64,000 nucleotides of DNA, from NCBI GenBank assembly GCA_947497585.1, contig CANMHG010000011.1, positions 62,001-126,000 of the forward strand, read 5' to 3'. Below, in pieces: positions 25,976 through 34,270 of the stretch. The DNA is from an uncultured Bacillaceae bacterium (GTDB taxonomy: Bacteria > Bacillota > Bacilli > Bacillales > Bacillaceae_L). Below the pieces are notes generated by a model that was given only the letters and a program-made list of their open reading frames with translations, searched no databases and was not told the DNA's origin. Position 1 is the stretch's first letter. Every line of letters starts with the position of its first letter. Made by a program: the position numbers and the translations under genes.

Positions 25976-26632
25976 CTAGTAAACTTTCCGTGAACGCTGA
26001 TTATAATCACGCTCAATCCCCGCTTTCCAGCTTCGATCAATTTTATCCCCGCTTCGAAGTTTAGTTACAGCCTCACTTACCATCTCATAATTTAATTGTG
26101 TTCCTATATGGTCAGCGTGATACTCAACTGCAAAGTCCTCATCGATACCAAATTGTGCAGCAGTTGAAACAGCATCAATATTGGCCCCCAGAAACATGAA
26201 GTCCCATCCATATTTCTCTTTTTGGTGTTCTATCATTTTCTTTATTTTGCTAGGAGAGAATTCACTACTCGCATTTTCCATGCCATCCGTTGTAATGACG
26301 AATAAGACTTTATCTGCTCGTTCTTCTTCACTTGTTCGCTTCTGTACATTCACAATTTTTTGAATGGTAAAGCCGATTGCATCCAATAATGCTGTCGTAC
26401 CACCTACTTCATAATCCTTATCAGTAATCGGAGATATACCTCGCACATTGATGCGGTCGTGTAATAACTCGTAACCATAATCGAATAATACAGTTGTGAC
26501 GATAGCTTCTCCTACGGCCTTTTTTTGCTTGTTTAACATAGAATTGTATCCACCGATTGTATCTGCTTCTAGCCCTGCCATTGAACCACTTTTGTCTAAA
26601 ATAAACACTACTTCTGTTATATTCTTTTTCAT
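25976..26632 (-). CDS. von Willebrand factor A (vWA) domain protein
   Basis: 218 residues from the ATG at 26632 (GGAGG nine bases before it; an ATG at 26641 is too close to that site). The single vWA domain has an intact MIDAS: FILDKSGSMAG near 11, Thr in GGTTALLDAIG, and Asp in VITTDGMEN. Metal-dependent protein binding, cytoplasmic since there is no signal or membrane helix. It is transcribed after the macro-domain gene (84 bases apart), so the two likely work together, as vWA proteins commonly scaffold a partner enzyme. Confidence 0.85.
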   Translation of the reverse strand: MKKNITEVVFILDKSGSMAGLEADTIGGYNSMLNKQKKAVGEAIVTTVLFDYGYELLHDRINVRGISPITDKDYEVGGTTALLDAIGFTIQKIVNVQKRTSEEERADKVLFVITTDGMENASSEFSPSKIKKMIEHQKEKYGWDFMFLGANIDAVSTAAQFGIDEDFAVEYHADHIGTQLNYEMVSEAVTKLRSGDKIDRSWKAGIERDYNQRSRKVY

Positions 26633-26716
26633 CCTTGTCATCCTCCGCTCTTCATTTAACTACAAATGTAGGATAACAAGAAATCAAACTAAACAGGTCG
26701 CTTGAAATGCGACATT

Positions 26717-27730
26717 TTAAGCACCGAGTAAAGGTTGTTCAAACTGAAACAATACTTCATTAATTTTATGAATATCATACTTACCTTGTTTGATAAAGTA
26801 TTCTATGATGAGGCCAAATTTACTACTATGTGTCAAAGTATAACCGGCGGCAGACAGCAAATGGTTTGCTTCGTCTTTATTTAGTTTCAAAGCAATTACA
26901 AAGGCAATAGCTGTTTTCTTTTTAGGCGAGTAATCTACTTCATTTCGTATTTTAGAAAATAAACGACGATCAACATTAGCCCTTTTATAAGCCTCAACAT
27001 CTGTCATCCCTTTTTCATCAATCAGCCGAAGCAATCGGTTTGAAAATGACTCATCAAGTGCCTCCAGTAGATGTTCTAAACTATCTTCTACTATAGATTT
27101 GCTATGTATCTCATAAAAATCATTCGATATAGCCTCAGACTCTTTCACTGGTTCCTGTGTAAATCGTTCTAATCGACGATTAAACTGAATTTCAGCTTCC
27201 TCAACATAATGTTCATCAATATACTCATTGATGGATTCAAATAGCGTTTGACTTAAACCAAAAGACGCTTTATCAAACACGACTAGATAAACAAGCATGT
27301 CATTATCTAGTAAAAATGAGCTAATTGTAGAAACTGCAATTTGCAATGCCTCTTCTTTTGGATACCCATAGATACCAGTTGAAATCAGCGGAAAAGCAAC
27401 TGACTCACATTGATATTTTTTTGCTAACTCAAGAGAATGATAATATGAATTTTTCAATAAAACTGCTTCTTGATGAGATCCGTCCCTCCAAATGGGTCCC
27501 GGTGTATGGATGATGTAGTTTGCCGGCAACTTAAATCCATTCGTTATGACAGCCTGTCCAACTGGACACCCACCTATTTCATCACAGGCCTGTTTCAACT
27601 CATTAACGCCGGCAGCTTTAAAAATAGCTCCACAAACACCTCCACCCATTCTCAATTCTGTATTTGCAGCATTTACAATCGCATCAACCTTCATCTCTGT
27701 GATATCATGACGAACTATTTCTAATGGCAT
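26717..27730 (-). CDS. Macro-domain protein with a C-terminal helical domain
   Basis: 337 residues from the ATG at 27730 with AAGGAG nine bases before it. Residues 1-150 are a macro domain that binds or removes ADP-ribose: DAIVNAANTELRMGGGVCGAI near 20-40, VGQAVITNGFKLPANYIIHT, and the substrate loop ISTGIYGYP. Residues 225-335 form a separate all-helical domain (RLLRLIDEKGMTDVEAYKRA, then NKDEANHLLSAAGYTLT) that looks like an XRE-type HTH. The fusion suggests a regulator or effector responding to ADP-ribose signals (inference). The vWA gene follows. Confidence 0.82.
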   Translation of the reverse strand: MPLEIVRHDITEMKVDAIVNAANTELRMGGGVCGAIFKAAGVNELKQACDEIGGCPVGQAVITNGFKLPANYIIHTPGPIWRDGSHQEAVLLKNSYYHSLELAKKYQCESVAFPLISTGIYGYPKEEALQIAVSTISSFLLDNDMLVYLVVFDKASFGLSQTLFESINEYIDEHYVEEAEIQFNRRLERFTQEPVKESEAISNDFYEIHSKSIVEDSLEHLLEALDESFSNRLLRLIDEKGMTDVEAYKRANVDRRLFSKIRNEVDYSPKKKTAIAFVIALKLNKDEANHLLSAAGYTLTHSSKFGLIIEYFIKQGKYDIHKINEVLFQFEQPLLGA

Positions 27731-27806
27731 GAATGTTGTCTCCTTCTTGGTTATTGATGACTTCATTATACCAAGCTGCTAAAATATGGAACAACTGAAA
27801 ATACAC

Positions 27807-27866
27807 GGGGACGGTTCTAGTGTTTGCTTCGTTTAGTGAAACGAAACAGACAAGAGAACCGTCCCC
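27807..27866. repeat. GGGGACGG hairpin repeat, copy A5
   Basis: Perfect arms GGGGACGGTTCT (27807-27818) and AGAACCGTCCCC (27855-27866). Loop core TTCGTTTAGTGAAACGAA. It fills part of the gap between the macro gene and the glycosyltransferase (27731-28058), in which I see no gene. Confidence 0.8.
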
Positions 27867-28058
27867 ATGTTTACAAGAGAAATGATATTCTACAACTGTT
27901 GAGTTCTGATAAACTTCACCAATTAGCGAACTTAGAAATGGTGGTGACTGCATCAAAACTACAGAAAAATACTGCAATAATACATGAAAAGGTAACCAAA
28001 AATAGTGTAGTGAACATGATATTAAACACTATTCTCTTCATTTGTTAAATACCACCTT

Positions 28059-29399
28059 TTAACTAACTTTCTTTGTTTTTAAGTGATTAACTCCAACTCT
28101 ATCGACTTTGTTCCAGCCTTCTTTATTTTTTAAATAAAGAAGGGTTCCAGCTGTTACAAAGATTAAACCTAATAACCGAAAGGTGACGATTTCAAAGGGG
28201 ATAAACAAACAGATCTTTAGATAATCCAATTTACTATATTTATGTCCGTGCCTTCTGCTTATGATAATTGCGGTGATACTACGATACAAGGCTAAGAGAA
28301 ATGTGATGGATAAGAAGAATAGTGCCATACTGTAATTGTTAGTGAATAGTAGGATGATAGGAATAAGGATTGTTGGATAAGCATTTAATGTGCCAAGAAT
28401 GAGGGAATCTACTAGTAAATATATAGAGACTGGGATGCCTAAACTTCTGAAAAAGGATTTTTTAAAATTTATCATGCAATCGATAAACCCTTTTTGCCAC
28501 CGAATTCTCTGACTGAATAAACTTTTGAGTGTTGATGGGCACTCTGTATAACAAATGGCATACGGAACAAAAATAAGCTTGTGATTCTTGTATTTCTGTT
28601 TAATTAAACCTTGCATTCTTAAAGTTATATCTAAATCTTCACCAACTGTGCTTCTGTAACCATTTACTTCAAATAAGGCATACCTTCGAAATGCTCCAAA
28701 AGCTCCTGCAATGACAGTGATCGACTTTAGCTTGGCTTGTGTTATTTTATGAAGATAAAAGTCGGTTAAATATTGGATAAGCTGATAGCGTATTAATCCT
28801 GAAACACTAAAAATCGGCTGTGGCGTTGTAAAAACACCGTTATACCCTTGCGAAATTTGTACCATCCCACCTGCGGCTAATACTTTTTCATCTTCAAAAG
28901 CAGCATTCATAGCGGCTAAAGCTTTTGTATTAAGCACACTATCAGCATCCAATGTTATGATAATCTCATTCTTTGCATAATCAATTCCTGCATTTAAAGA
29001 ATCTGCTTTTCCTCCATTAACTTTGTTCAGAACATAAATATTAGGACAATTGGCTGATTTATAAAATCCCCTTACCCTTTGATGGCTTAATTGCTTAGCA
29101 GGACTTCTTTCTTCAGGTATCAAATCTAGATAACTATAAAGTAACTGAAATGTGTGGTCTTTTGAGCCATCATTAATAAAAATTGCTTCAAAGTTTGTAT
29201 AATTAAGGTTTAAAATGCCTTGTAAACAATCTAAAATGACTGTTTCTTCATTGTAAGCTGGGATCAAAATTGATATCCCCTTTTCCTCCTTAACCATTTT
29301 AAAACGGTTTTCTTTTTTTATTACATATAGTGGTATAAAAATATACAATAGTTGAAATAGAATAAAAATCAAGAACAACGCCAAGCAAGCAACTATCAT
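28059..29399 (-). CDS. Family 2 glycosyltransferase, membrane-bound
   Basis: 446 residues. One N-terminal membrane helix (about 3-25), a cytoplasmic GT2 catalytic domain (40-290) with ISILIPAYNE, the DxD-type LDADSVL, GEDLDIT and the processivity motif QRIRWQKGF, then three or four C-terminal helices. This is the architecture of processive synthases (cellulose, poly-GlcNAc, beta-glucan) that polymerise and export a polysaccharide. AGGAGG precedes the ATG and only four bases separate it from the GH16 gene, so synthase and glycanase are made together. Which polymer is unknown; a beta-1,3/1,4-glucan would fit GH16. Confidence 0.88.
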   Translation of the reverse strand: MIVACLALFLIFILFQLLYIFIPLYVIKKENRFKMVKEEKGISILIPAYNEETVILDCLQGILNLNYTNFEAIFINDGSKDHTFQLLYSYLDLIPEERSPAKQLSHQRVRGFYKSANCPNIYVLNKVNGGKADSLNAGIDYAKNEIIITLDADSVLNTKALAAMNAAFEDEKVLAAGGMVQISQGYNGVFTTPQPIFSVSGLIRYQLIQYLTDFYLHKITQAKLKSITVIAGAFGAFRRYALFEVNGYRSTVGEDLDITLRMQGLIKQKYKNHKLIFVPYAICYTECPSTLKSLFSQRIRWQKGFIDCMINFKKSFFRSLGIPVSIYLLVDSLILGTLNAYPTILIPIILLFTNNYSMALFFLSITFLLALYRSITAIIISRRHGHKYSKLDYLKICLFIPFEIVTFRLLGLIFVTAGTLLYLKNKEGWNKVDRVGVNHLKTKKVS

Positions 29400-29403
29400 T
29401 TTC

Positions 29404-30324
29404 TTACCTCCTGTTTATCTTATAAACCCTTACATAATCAATCTCAAAAACAGCAGGAAATGAAGTGCTTTCATCTGGACTACCTGGCCAGTTACCACCA
29501 ATAGCTGTATTCATATACAAATACATTTCCTCTTGCGGTATGAATTTCGTTGTTTTAAATCTTTCGACACCATCTATGAACCAAGAGACATAGTTAGGAG
29601 TCCATTCCAAGCCGAATGTATGAAATTCCTTGGAGTAATCCTCACCTTGATAGCTTGTTGAGACGCTTGTTAGAGTATTGTTATCGTCTAACCAGTGCAA
29701 GACCATCCATATTTCCTCAGGTTTATGGCCTAGCATTTCAACTATATCAATCTCAGGTAACCATGTATGTTCTTGATTTGTCATTGTCCAAAAGGCAGGG
29801 AACAATCCTTGACCTCGAGGAAGTTTGGCTCTCATCTCAACTTTCCCATATAAAAAGCTAAACTTTCCCTTTGAGTGAATCGCACCTGATGTATAATCTC
29901 TTCCACCCAAGCTTTCCTTCTTACTTATCAGCTTAAGCATGCCACTTTCAACCTTTATATTGTTCGGTGAGTAGTATTGAAGTTCGTTATTTTTATCTGC
30001 AGCCCAATCCTCTATATTCCATTTCTTCTTATTAAGTTGAGCACCATCGAAATCATCTTCCCATACCAACTCCCAACCATCTTCAATAATCCTTACATTA
30101 TTTTGATCAACGGGCCTAATTTCAGTTGGACCTTCTTTATCTAACAAAGTAACAAAGTCTTTACCAACTGATTTAAGATTATCTTTCAAACGATAGACTT
30201 CCTTACTTAGTAAAACCGAATCTTTCTGTTCTTTTTTAACAAAATAAAGTGTGTAAAATATTCCTAAAGATAGGATTAAAGAAATAAGTATTCCAACACC
30301 AAGTAATTTTAAGTATTTACTCAT
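29404..30324 (-). CDS. Family 16 glycoside hydrolase, membrane-anchored
   Basis: 306 residues. A single N-terminal helix (about 7-28) without a cleavage site acts as signal anchor, followed by a short coiled linker and a GH16 domain from about 75. The catalytic motif is EIDIVEMLG near 200 (E-x-D-x-x-E), with supporting GLFPAFWTM, EFHTFGLEWTP and AIGGNWPG. The enzyme works outside the membrane on beta-glucans (laminarinase/lichenase type). Together with the downstream GT2 synthase it could trim or release the nascent polymer. A nested palindrome lies about 105 bases upstream. Confidence 0.9.
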   Translation of the reverse strand: MSKYLKLLGVGILISLILSLGIFYTLYFVKKEQKDSVLLSKEVYRLKDNLKSVGKDFVTLLDKEGPTEIRPVDQNNVRIIEDGWELVWEDDFDGAQLNKKKWNIEDWAADKNNELQYYSPNNIKVESGMLKLISKKESLGGRDYTSGAIHSKGKFSFLYGKVEMRAKLPRGQGLFPAFWTMTNQEHTWLPEIDIVEMLGHKPEEIWMVLHWLDDNNTLTSVSTSYQGEDYSKEFHTFGLEWTPNYVSWFIDGVERFKTTKFIPQEEMYLYMNTAIGGNWPGSPDESTSFPAVFEIDYVRVYKINRR

Positions 30325-30427
30325 TCATCCCCATTCACTTCCCATGTAGATAAAATGTCCTATATATAGAACAAAAATTGTGGTTTTCACCTTTCACCTC
30401 TAGTCGTTACTAACTATTTCTAATCAT

Positions 30428-30463
30428 CTATACTATATGAGAGTGTATCGACACTTAGTATAG
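30428..30463. promoter_or_regulatory. Nested palindrome upstream of the GH16-GT2 operon
   Basis: Outer arms CTATACTA (30428-30435) and TAGTATAG (30456-30463) enclose inner arms AGTGT (30442-30446) and ACACT (30451-30455). The element is about 105 bp before the GH16 start. Likely an operator for an unidentified regulator. No strong sigma-A promoter could be placed with confidence. Confidence 0.4.
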
Positions 30464-30607
30464 GCTGATGTGGATATAAAAAATTTTTTTGTTAAATATA
30501 TAGAACAAATGTCAGAAATTATTCTTAGTACAAAGGAAAGTTATTTGAGTTAAATTAGGGTTCATAACTTTAATCTTACTCAGAGGAACGGTATTACCTA
30601 ACAGCAT

Positions 30608-30650
30608 AAAAAAATAGCCATTCTCCCCATATTGGTGAATGGCTATTTTT
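30608..30650. terminator. Bidirectional terminator
   Basis: AAAATAGCCATTC and GAATGGCTATTTTT with a 13-base loop. A-run on one side and T-run on the other allow use from both strands. It lies between the small gene at 30864 and the GH16 operon. Confidence 0.85.
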
Positions 30651-30687
30651 AATAAGCGGTGGTAAATTTGTATTTTTTAAATACACT

Positions 30688-30746
30688 GGGACGGTTCTAG
30701 TGTTTGCTTCGTTTAGCGAAACGAAAGAGACAAGAGAACCGTCCCC
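30688..30746. repeat. GGGGACGG hairpin repeat, copy A6
   Basis: Perfect arms GGGACGGTTCT (30688-30698) and AGAACCGTCCC (30735-30745). Loop core TTCGTTTAGCGAAACGAA. Nearly identical to copy A5 and only 25 bp before the first 81-bp repeat. Confidence 0.8.
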
Positions 30747-30770
30747 ATGTTTATCTTATAGATTGTAATC

Positions 30771-30851
30771 CAAACAAACATTTATTTGTTTTTTTCAACC
30801 CGTTGGCCTGACTGGTGTGAAGTCAATTCATCAAACGTTTGATTAAGTTGG
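30771..30851 (+). repeat. 81-bp repeat, copy C1
   Basis: Begins CAAACAAACATTTATTTG, ends CATCAAACGTTTGATTAAG plus TTGG. It contains a right-hand palindrome ATCAAACGTTTGAT. Same length and orientation as C2-C4. The first-half palindrome core reads ACATTT here instead of ACGTTT. Confidence 0.8.
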
Positions 30852-30863
30852 CGACAGGAAAAT

Positions 30864-31310
30864 TTATTGATTAAATACATTACCATTTCCATATTTACTA
30901 AACTCCCCAACAAAAGCCGGAAAGCTGTTATACTCTTTCCTCATGTCTCGAAAGGAAATAGTCTCTTTCCCCCTAACAAAGTCAGTATCAAGGTCTGATT
31001 CCTTCCAATACACCGGAAGCTGGTGATACGTTTTACTAAAAAGTTGGATAGCGTCTTCCACATTTCGTGCAAAGATATAGACGAAATCCTGATCGTTCAT
31101 CTTTAAACCATAGATTCTAAGCTTGTATATTCCAAGTTCATTGTTTTTAATCATCGCTTCTACTTTCTCATGATCTGCTTGTTCGAAATCTATTTTGGTA
31201 ATATCGTCTTGTGAAGTAACCTTTTTTTCTTGAAATAAGTGGAAGATGTAATGTGCCAATGTTGATACTTCATGAGAAATGCTGTAATCGTATAACTCGT
31301 TTACTGTCAT
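30864..31310 (-). CDS. Hypothetical protein of the replication-like module
   Basis: 148 residues from the ATG at 31310 (GAGG eight bases before it; a GTG at 31319 is alternative). Not recognised. No membrane helix. A compact alpha/beta pattern with aromatic-rich C-terminus (LPVYWKESDLDTDF, then EYNSFPAFVGEF). It is the last gene after the DnaD and DnaB genes and its upstream region is the six-iteron array, so the iterons could be its operator as well as an origin. Function unknown. Confidence 0.6.
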   Translation of the reverse strand: MTVNELYDYSISHEVSTLAHYIFHLFQEKKVTSQDDITKIDFEQADHEKVEAMIKNNELGIYKLRIYGLKMNDQDFVYIFARNVEDAIQLFSKTYHQLPVYWKESDLDTDFVRGKETISFRDMRKEYNSFPAFVGEFSKYGNGNVFNQ

Positions 31311-31410
31311 TTGTTTCACCTCATTATCGAATTGGTTGTTTGATAAGGGTTGCTATGAATATCCCTTTCGATCTAGTTATAGGGGCTAATACTGAAAAAG
31401 TGGCATTTTA

Positions 31411-31431
31411 AATTTAAAATTTTTTATAAAT
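31411..31431. other. AT-rich tract next to the iterons
   Basis: A tract of A and T only (AAATTTAAAATTTTTTATAAA), 58 bp from the nearest iteron. Iteron origins normally have such a duplex-unwinding element beside them. Alone it would mean little. Confidence 0.4.
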
Positions 31432-31488
31432 ACTGGGATTTTCTGCTCATATATAGATTTAAGTGAGTCCTTTGTTGGTAAAATATTG

Positions 31489-31603
31489 AAATACTTAACT
31501 TTCGGAGTCAAATACTTAACAATTAACCATAAATACTTAATTGAATCGATAAAATACTTAATCTGCTGAGTTAAATACTTAACTTATTTACTAAAATACT
31601 TAA
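31489..31603 (-). repeat. Six iterons AAATACTTAA at exactly 21-bp spacing
   Basis: Identical decamers AAATACTTAA start at 31489, 31510, 31531, 31552, 31573 and 31594, every step 21 bp (two helical turns, all on one face of the DNA). Bases between them are not conserved. The array fills the gap between the DnaB-type helicase stop (31645) and the start of the small gene (31310). This is the layout of iteron origins or of a cooperative operator. Confidence 0.9.
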
Positions 31604-31644
31604 TTTTCAACAATTCCTGGCTCACAAATAGTAAGTCACTTTCC

Positions 31645-32895
31645 CTATAGGTCGCCCGTATCCTCCTCAATCGTCCCAGTAAATTCGTTATACTTAACAG
31701 TTACTGTCCCAACCGGACCGTTCCGATTTTTCGAGACTATGATTTCTAGAGTAGGATTTTCAGAATCTTTGTCATAGTATTTTTCACGGTACAGAAACAA
31801 GATAACGTCAGCATCCTGTTCGACACTTCCAGATTCACGAATATCAGACATCATCGGTCGCTTATTTGCTCTTGTCTCGACCGAACGATTTAGTTGTGCT
31901 AAACAAATGACAGGGCAGGAAAAATCCTTTGCCATTGTCTTTAAGCTTTTCGAGATTTCCGTTACTTGTAGGTGGGCATTGCCTCCGAATGCTTGGCTAG
32001 ATTGAATGAGCGTTAAATAGTCGATCAAAATAATCGGTTTCTTGGTTGGGTAATGATTCATGACCTTTCTTGTTTTGGCTCTCATGTTCGCTACTGTTTG
32101 TCCAGCACCATCGAATATTTGGATATTAGTCTCATTGAGATCCCCAATGACCTCAGACCATTTCTGCTTTTGGGCAGGAGTTAAACTTTTCTTTGGATTT
32201 CGCATTTTTAAACGGTTGAAGTCTCCCGTTGACGCAATTAAGCGAGTCGTTATGAGCTTTTCAGGCATTTCGAGTGAAAAGATAAGTGGTACATAGCCAT
32301 TCCATCCCGCTGCTTTTGAAAAATGGAGCATTACATCTGATTTCCCCATTGAAGGTCTTGCAGCTAGAATCGTTACCTCTCCGTCTTGAAAGCCACCCGT
32401 CATGTCATCAAGCTTTTTTAATTCAGTCGTGGCACTTTTTATCACGTCTTGCTCTTTCCAAGGGGCCTCATAGATGTTAACCAGTGCTTGCTGGATAGAC
32501 GTGTGATCATTCATTTTCAGCTGATTAATGTTGTCCAGTTCCGCTATAACCTTGCCAATCTCCCAATCTTTTAAGGCTGCCAAGGTTAGAATGTTACGCT
32601 TTTCTCGTTCCTTCCAAGCCTCAATAACGAGCTCCTCAATCTCATCAAATTTTTCAATATCCGCAAATGCTAATAGTTCGGATAAATATGACATTCCACC
32701 GAAGGATTCTAGGTCAGGTAAGGTTGTTAAGGTGATCAAATCAACATTCTTACCCGATTGGTTAAAGTCAATCATTCTCCGCATCAGCTCTTTATGACGT
32801 CCACTTTCTAGCTGTTCTGGACGAATAACCGTATCTTTTATCAAATAATCGGCTTTCATCAAGCTACCAAGAAACGTCTTTTCTACAACACTCAT
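31645..32895 (-). CDS. DnaB-type replicative helicase, phage/plasmid-like
   Basis: 416 residues, shorter than the roughly 450 of the chromosomal helicase. N-terminal DnaB domain about 1-100 (EKTFLGSLMKADYLI). RecA-like domain from about 155: Walker A LAARPSMGKS, Walker B IILIDYLTLI, arginine-finger region SDIRESGSVEQDADVILFLYRE and SKNRNGPVGT. A hexameric 5'-3' helicase. Its ATG overlaps the stop of the DnaD-domain gene (ATGA), so loader-like protein and helicase are co-made. With iterons just downstream this looks like a replicon or phage replication unit. Confidence 0.9.
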   Translation of the reverse strand: MSVVEKTFLGSLMKADYLIKDTVIRPEQLESGRHKELMRRMIDFNQSGKNVDLITLTTLPDLESFGGMSYLSELLAFADIEKFDEIEELVIEAWKEREKRNILTLAALKDWEIGKVIAELDNINQLKMNDHTSIQQALVNIYEAPWKEQDVIKSATTELKKLDDMTGGFQDGEVTILAARPSMGKSDVMLHFSKAAGWNGYVPLIFSLEMPEKLITTRLIASTGDFNRLKMRNPKKSLTPAQKQKWSEVIGDLNETNIQIFDGAGQTVANMRAKTRKVMNHYPTKKPIILIDYLTLIQSSQAFGGNAHLQVTEISKSLKTMAKDFSCPVICLAQLNRSVETRANKRPMMSDIRESGSVEQDADVILFLYREKYYDKDSENPTLEIIVSKNRNGPVGTVTVKYNEFTGTIEEDTGDL

Positions 32896-33842
32896 GATTT
32901 CTCACCAGCTGATAGATCTAGTACAAATTCCCTTGGTATATCCCGACCAACTTTATTCGATTGGCTCAACTGCTTTTCTCTATTGCCCTTGTCTTTGCTC
33001 TCGTCATACAAGTCAATTTCTTCAATGGTCAGCAGTGATTCATTTAGCCAGTTTTTTAAAATAGCAACAACATAGCTTAGCTTTCGCTTATTGTTAGAAC
33101 ATGCTATGTGCATGGCTTTTAAAATAACCTCTTTCGGGTTCATAAAGGCTGAGTCATCTAACCAGGCTAGCAGCTGGGCTTTTGCATGAAGGTTTGCAAA
33201 ACCAAATCCATTATGATCCCAGAACTCGATGATTTCCTTCACATCTTCTTTGAAGACTGCTTGCTCTGTATTATTCACTGTACTTGGATAGAGAACTGTT
33301 TGTTGTTGTTTTTCTTTTTCTTTTTTATTTTCTTTTTCTTTTTGCCCACGTATCGTGCACGTATCGTCAGACGTATCGTTGATTACCGATTCAGACGGGA
33401 CTTCTGACGTATCTTCCGCTGATGTATAAAAGGATTCATAAAGACTACGAAACTCAAGCTTTGTGATGTTTTCCCCAACAAACTGAATAAGCGAGATATC
33501 CTCAACATTCTCTAACTCTGCTAAAATACAATCGACCACTGGTTTGCCACCACGAAGCAGGTTTTCCTTCCCCCAATTTTTAATCGCAAGCTCTCTTGTT
33601 TCAGTGTTGTAGCGAATGAGTTTATGATGTTGAATAAATCGATTCATTAATGCATTCACACTCTCAATTGAATAACCCATATCAAAGGCAATCTGTTTTT
33701 TTGTAATTCGATAAATGCCTGTTTGTTTTGTATGAGGATTTGTTAATAAATATAAGAAAAAGTAGCGATCCTCCGGTGTCATCTCCTCCGAAACAACCGG
33801 ACTCATCCAAAATTCTGTATGTACCATTCTGTACTTTGCCAT
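32892..33842 (-). CDS. DnaD-domain replication initiation protein
   Basis: 316 residues from the ATG at 33842 (a GTG at 33851 is possible). The N-terminal winged helix (about 1-110; YRITKKQIAFDMGYSIESVN, FIQHHKLIRY) is RepA/DnaD-like. A charged linker with a Lys/Glu block follows (about 168-180). The C-terminal DnaD/DnaB_2 domain is at about 205-285 (EIIEFWDHNGFGF, then SYVVAILKNWLNE). Such proteins bind phage or plasmid origins and recruit the helicase encoded next. The N-terminal domain is the natural candidate to bind the six iterons downstream (inference). Confidence 0.85.
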   Translation of the reverse strand: MAKYRMVHTEFWMSPVVSEEMTPEDRYFFLYLLTNPHTKQTGIYRITKKQIAFDMGYSIESVNALMNRFIQHHKLIRYNTETRELAIKNWGKENLLRGGKPVVDCILAELENVEDISLIQFVGENITKLEFRSLYESFYTSAEDTSEVPSESVINDTSDDTCTIRGQKEKENKKEKEKQQQTVLYPSTVNNTEQAVFKEDVKEIIEFWDHNGFGFANLHAKAQLLAWLDDSAFMNPKEVILKAMHIACSNNKRKLSYVVAILKNWLNESLLTIEEIDLYDESKDKGNREKQLSQSNKVGRDIPREFVLDLSAGEKS

Positions 33843-34005
33843 CTTATCCACGTTCCTTTCTATAATCCAGATATTTTTTCACCTTAGTTATATAAAGAAA
33901 GGGGATAAAAGGGGGCATGTAAATATAAATTTTTTTTAATACTTATAGTGTGTGGGAGGAGTAAAGTATAAATAATTACTCCATCCTAATATCTAATAAA
34001 TTTGA

Positions 34006-34058
34006 AAAAGAGTGCCTATCTCTTGTCACTTTAGACAAGTAATAGGCACTCTTTTTTT
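34006..34058. terminator. Bidirectional long-stem terminator
   Basis: AAAGAGTGCCTAT and ATAGGCACTCTTT with inner CTTGTC/GACAAG pairing, A-run and T-run on opposite sides. A related hairpin is the terminator at 43246-43292; both are close to an 81-bp repeat. The 33843-34270 gap holds only this and repeat C2. Confidence 0.8.
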
Positions 34059-34127
34059 CTAGATGTAATGGTATTCCTAACAAAGTAAAAATTCTATTTT
34101 GCTTTATCGGATTTAGCGTCTTTATTT

Positions 34128-34208
34128 CAAACAAACGTTTATATGATTTTTTTAACCCCTTGATGGGCTTGGGTTGAATTTGATTCAACAAACGTTTGAA
34201 TAAGTTGG
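34128..34208 (+). repeat. 81-bp repeat, copy C2
   Basis: Begins CAAACAAACGTTTATATG, ends CAACAAACGTTTGAATAAG plus TTGG. ACGT centres are 57 bp apart as in C4. It ends 63 bp before the SDR start codon. Confidence 0.8.
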
Positions 34209-34270
34209 TGGTGGGAAAAATTATAACTTTTATGTAAAATAGTAGTACTTATAAAAGGAGCCTCTTTCTT

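Noticed and set aside
27705..28048. Open frames on both strands between the macro and glycosyltransferase genes
   Set aside because: Both cross the GGGGACGG hairpin repeat, have no ribosome site and no recognisable protein pattern.
31489..31603. CRISPR-like array
   Set aside because: Repeats are only 10 bp with 11-bp gaps, far too short for CRISPR, and no cas genes are present; iteron/operator reading fits better.
33976..34191. 71-codon minus-strand frame
   Set aside because: Overlaps terminator 34006-34058 and the 81-bp repeat C2; no ribosome site.
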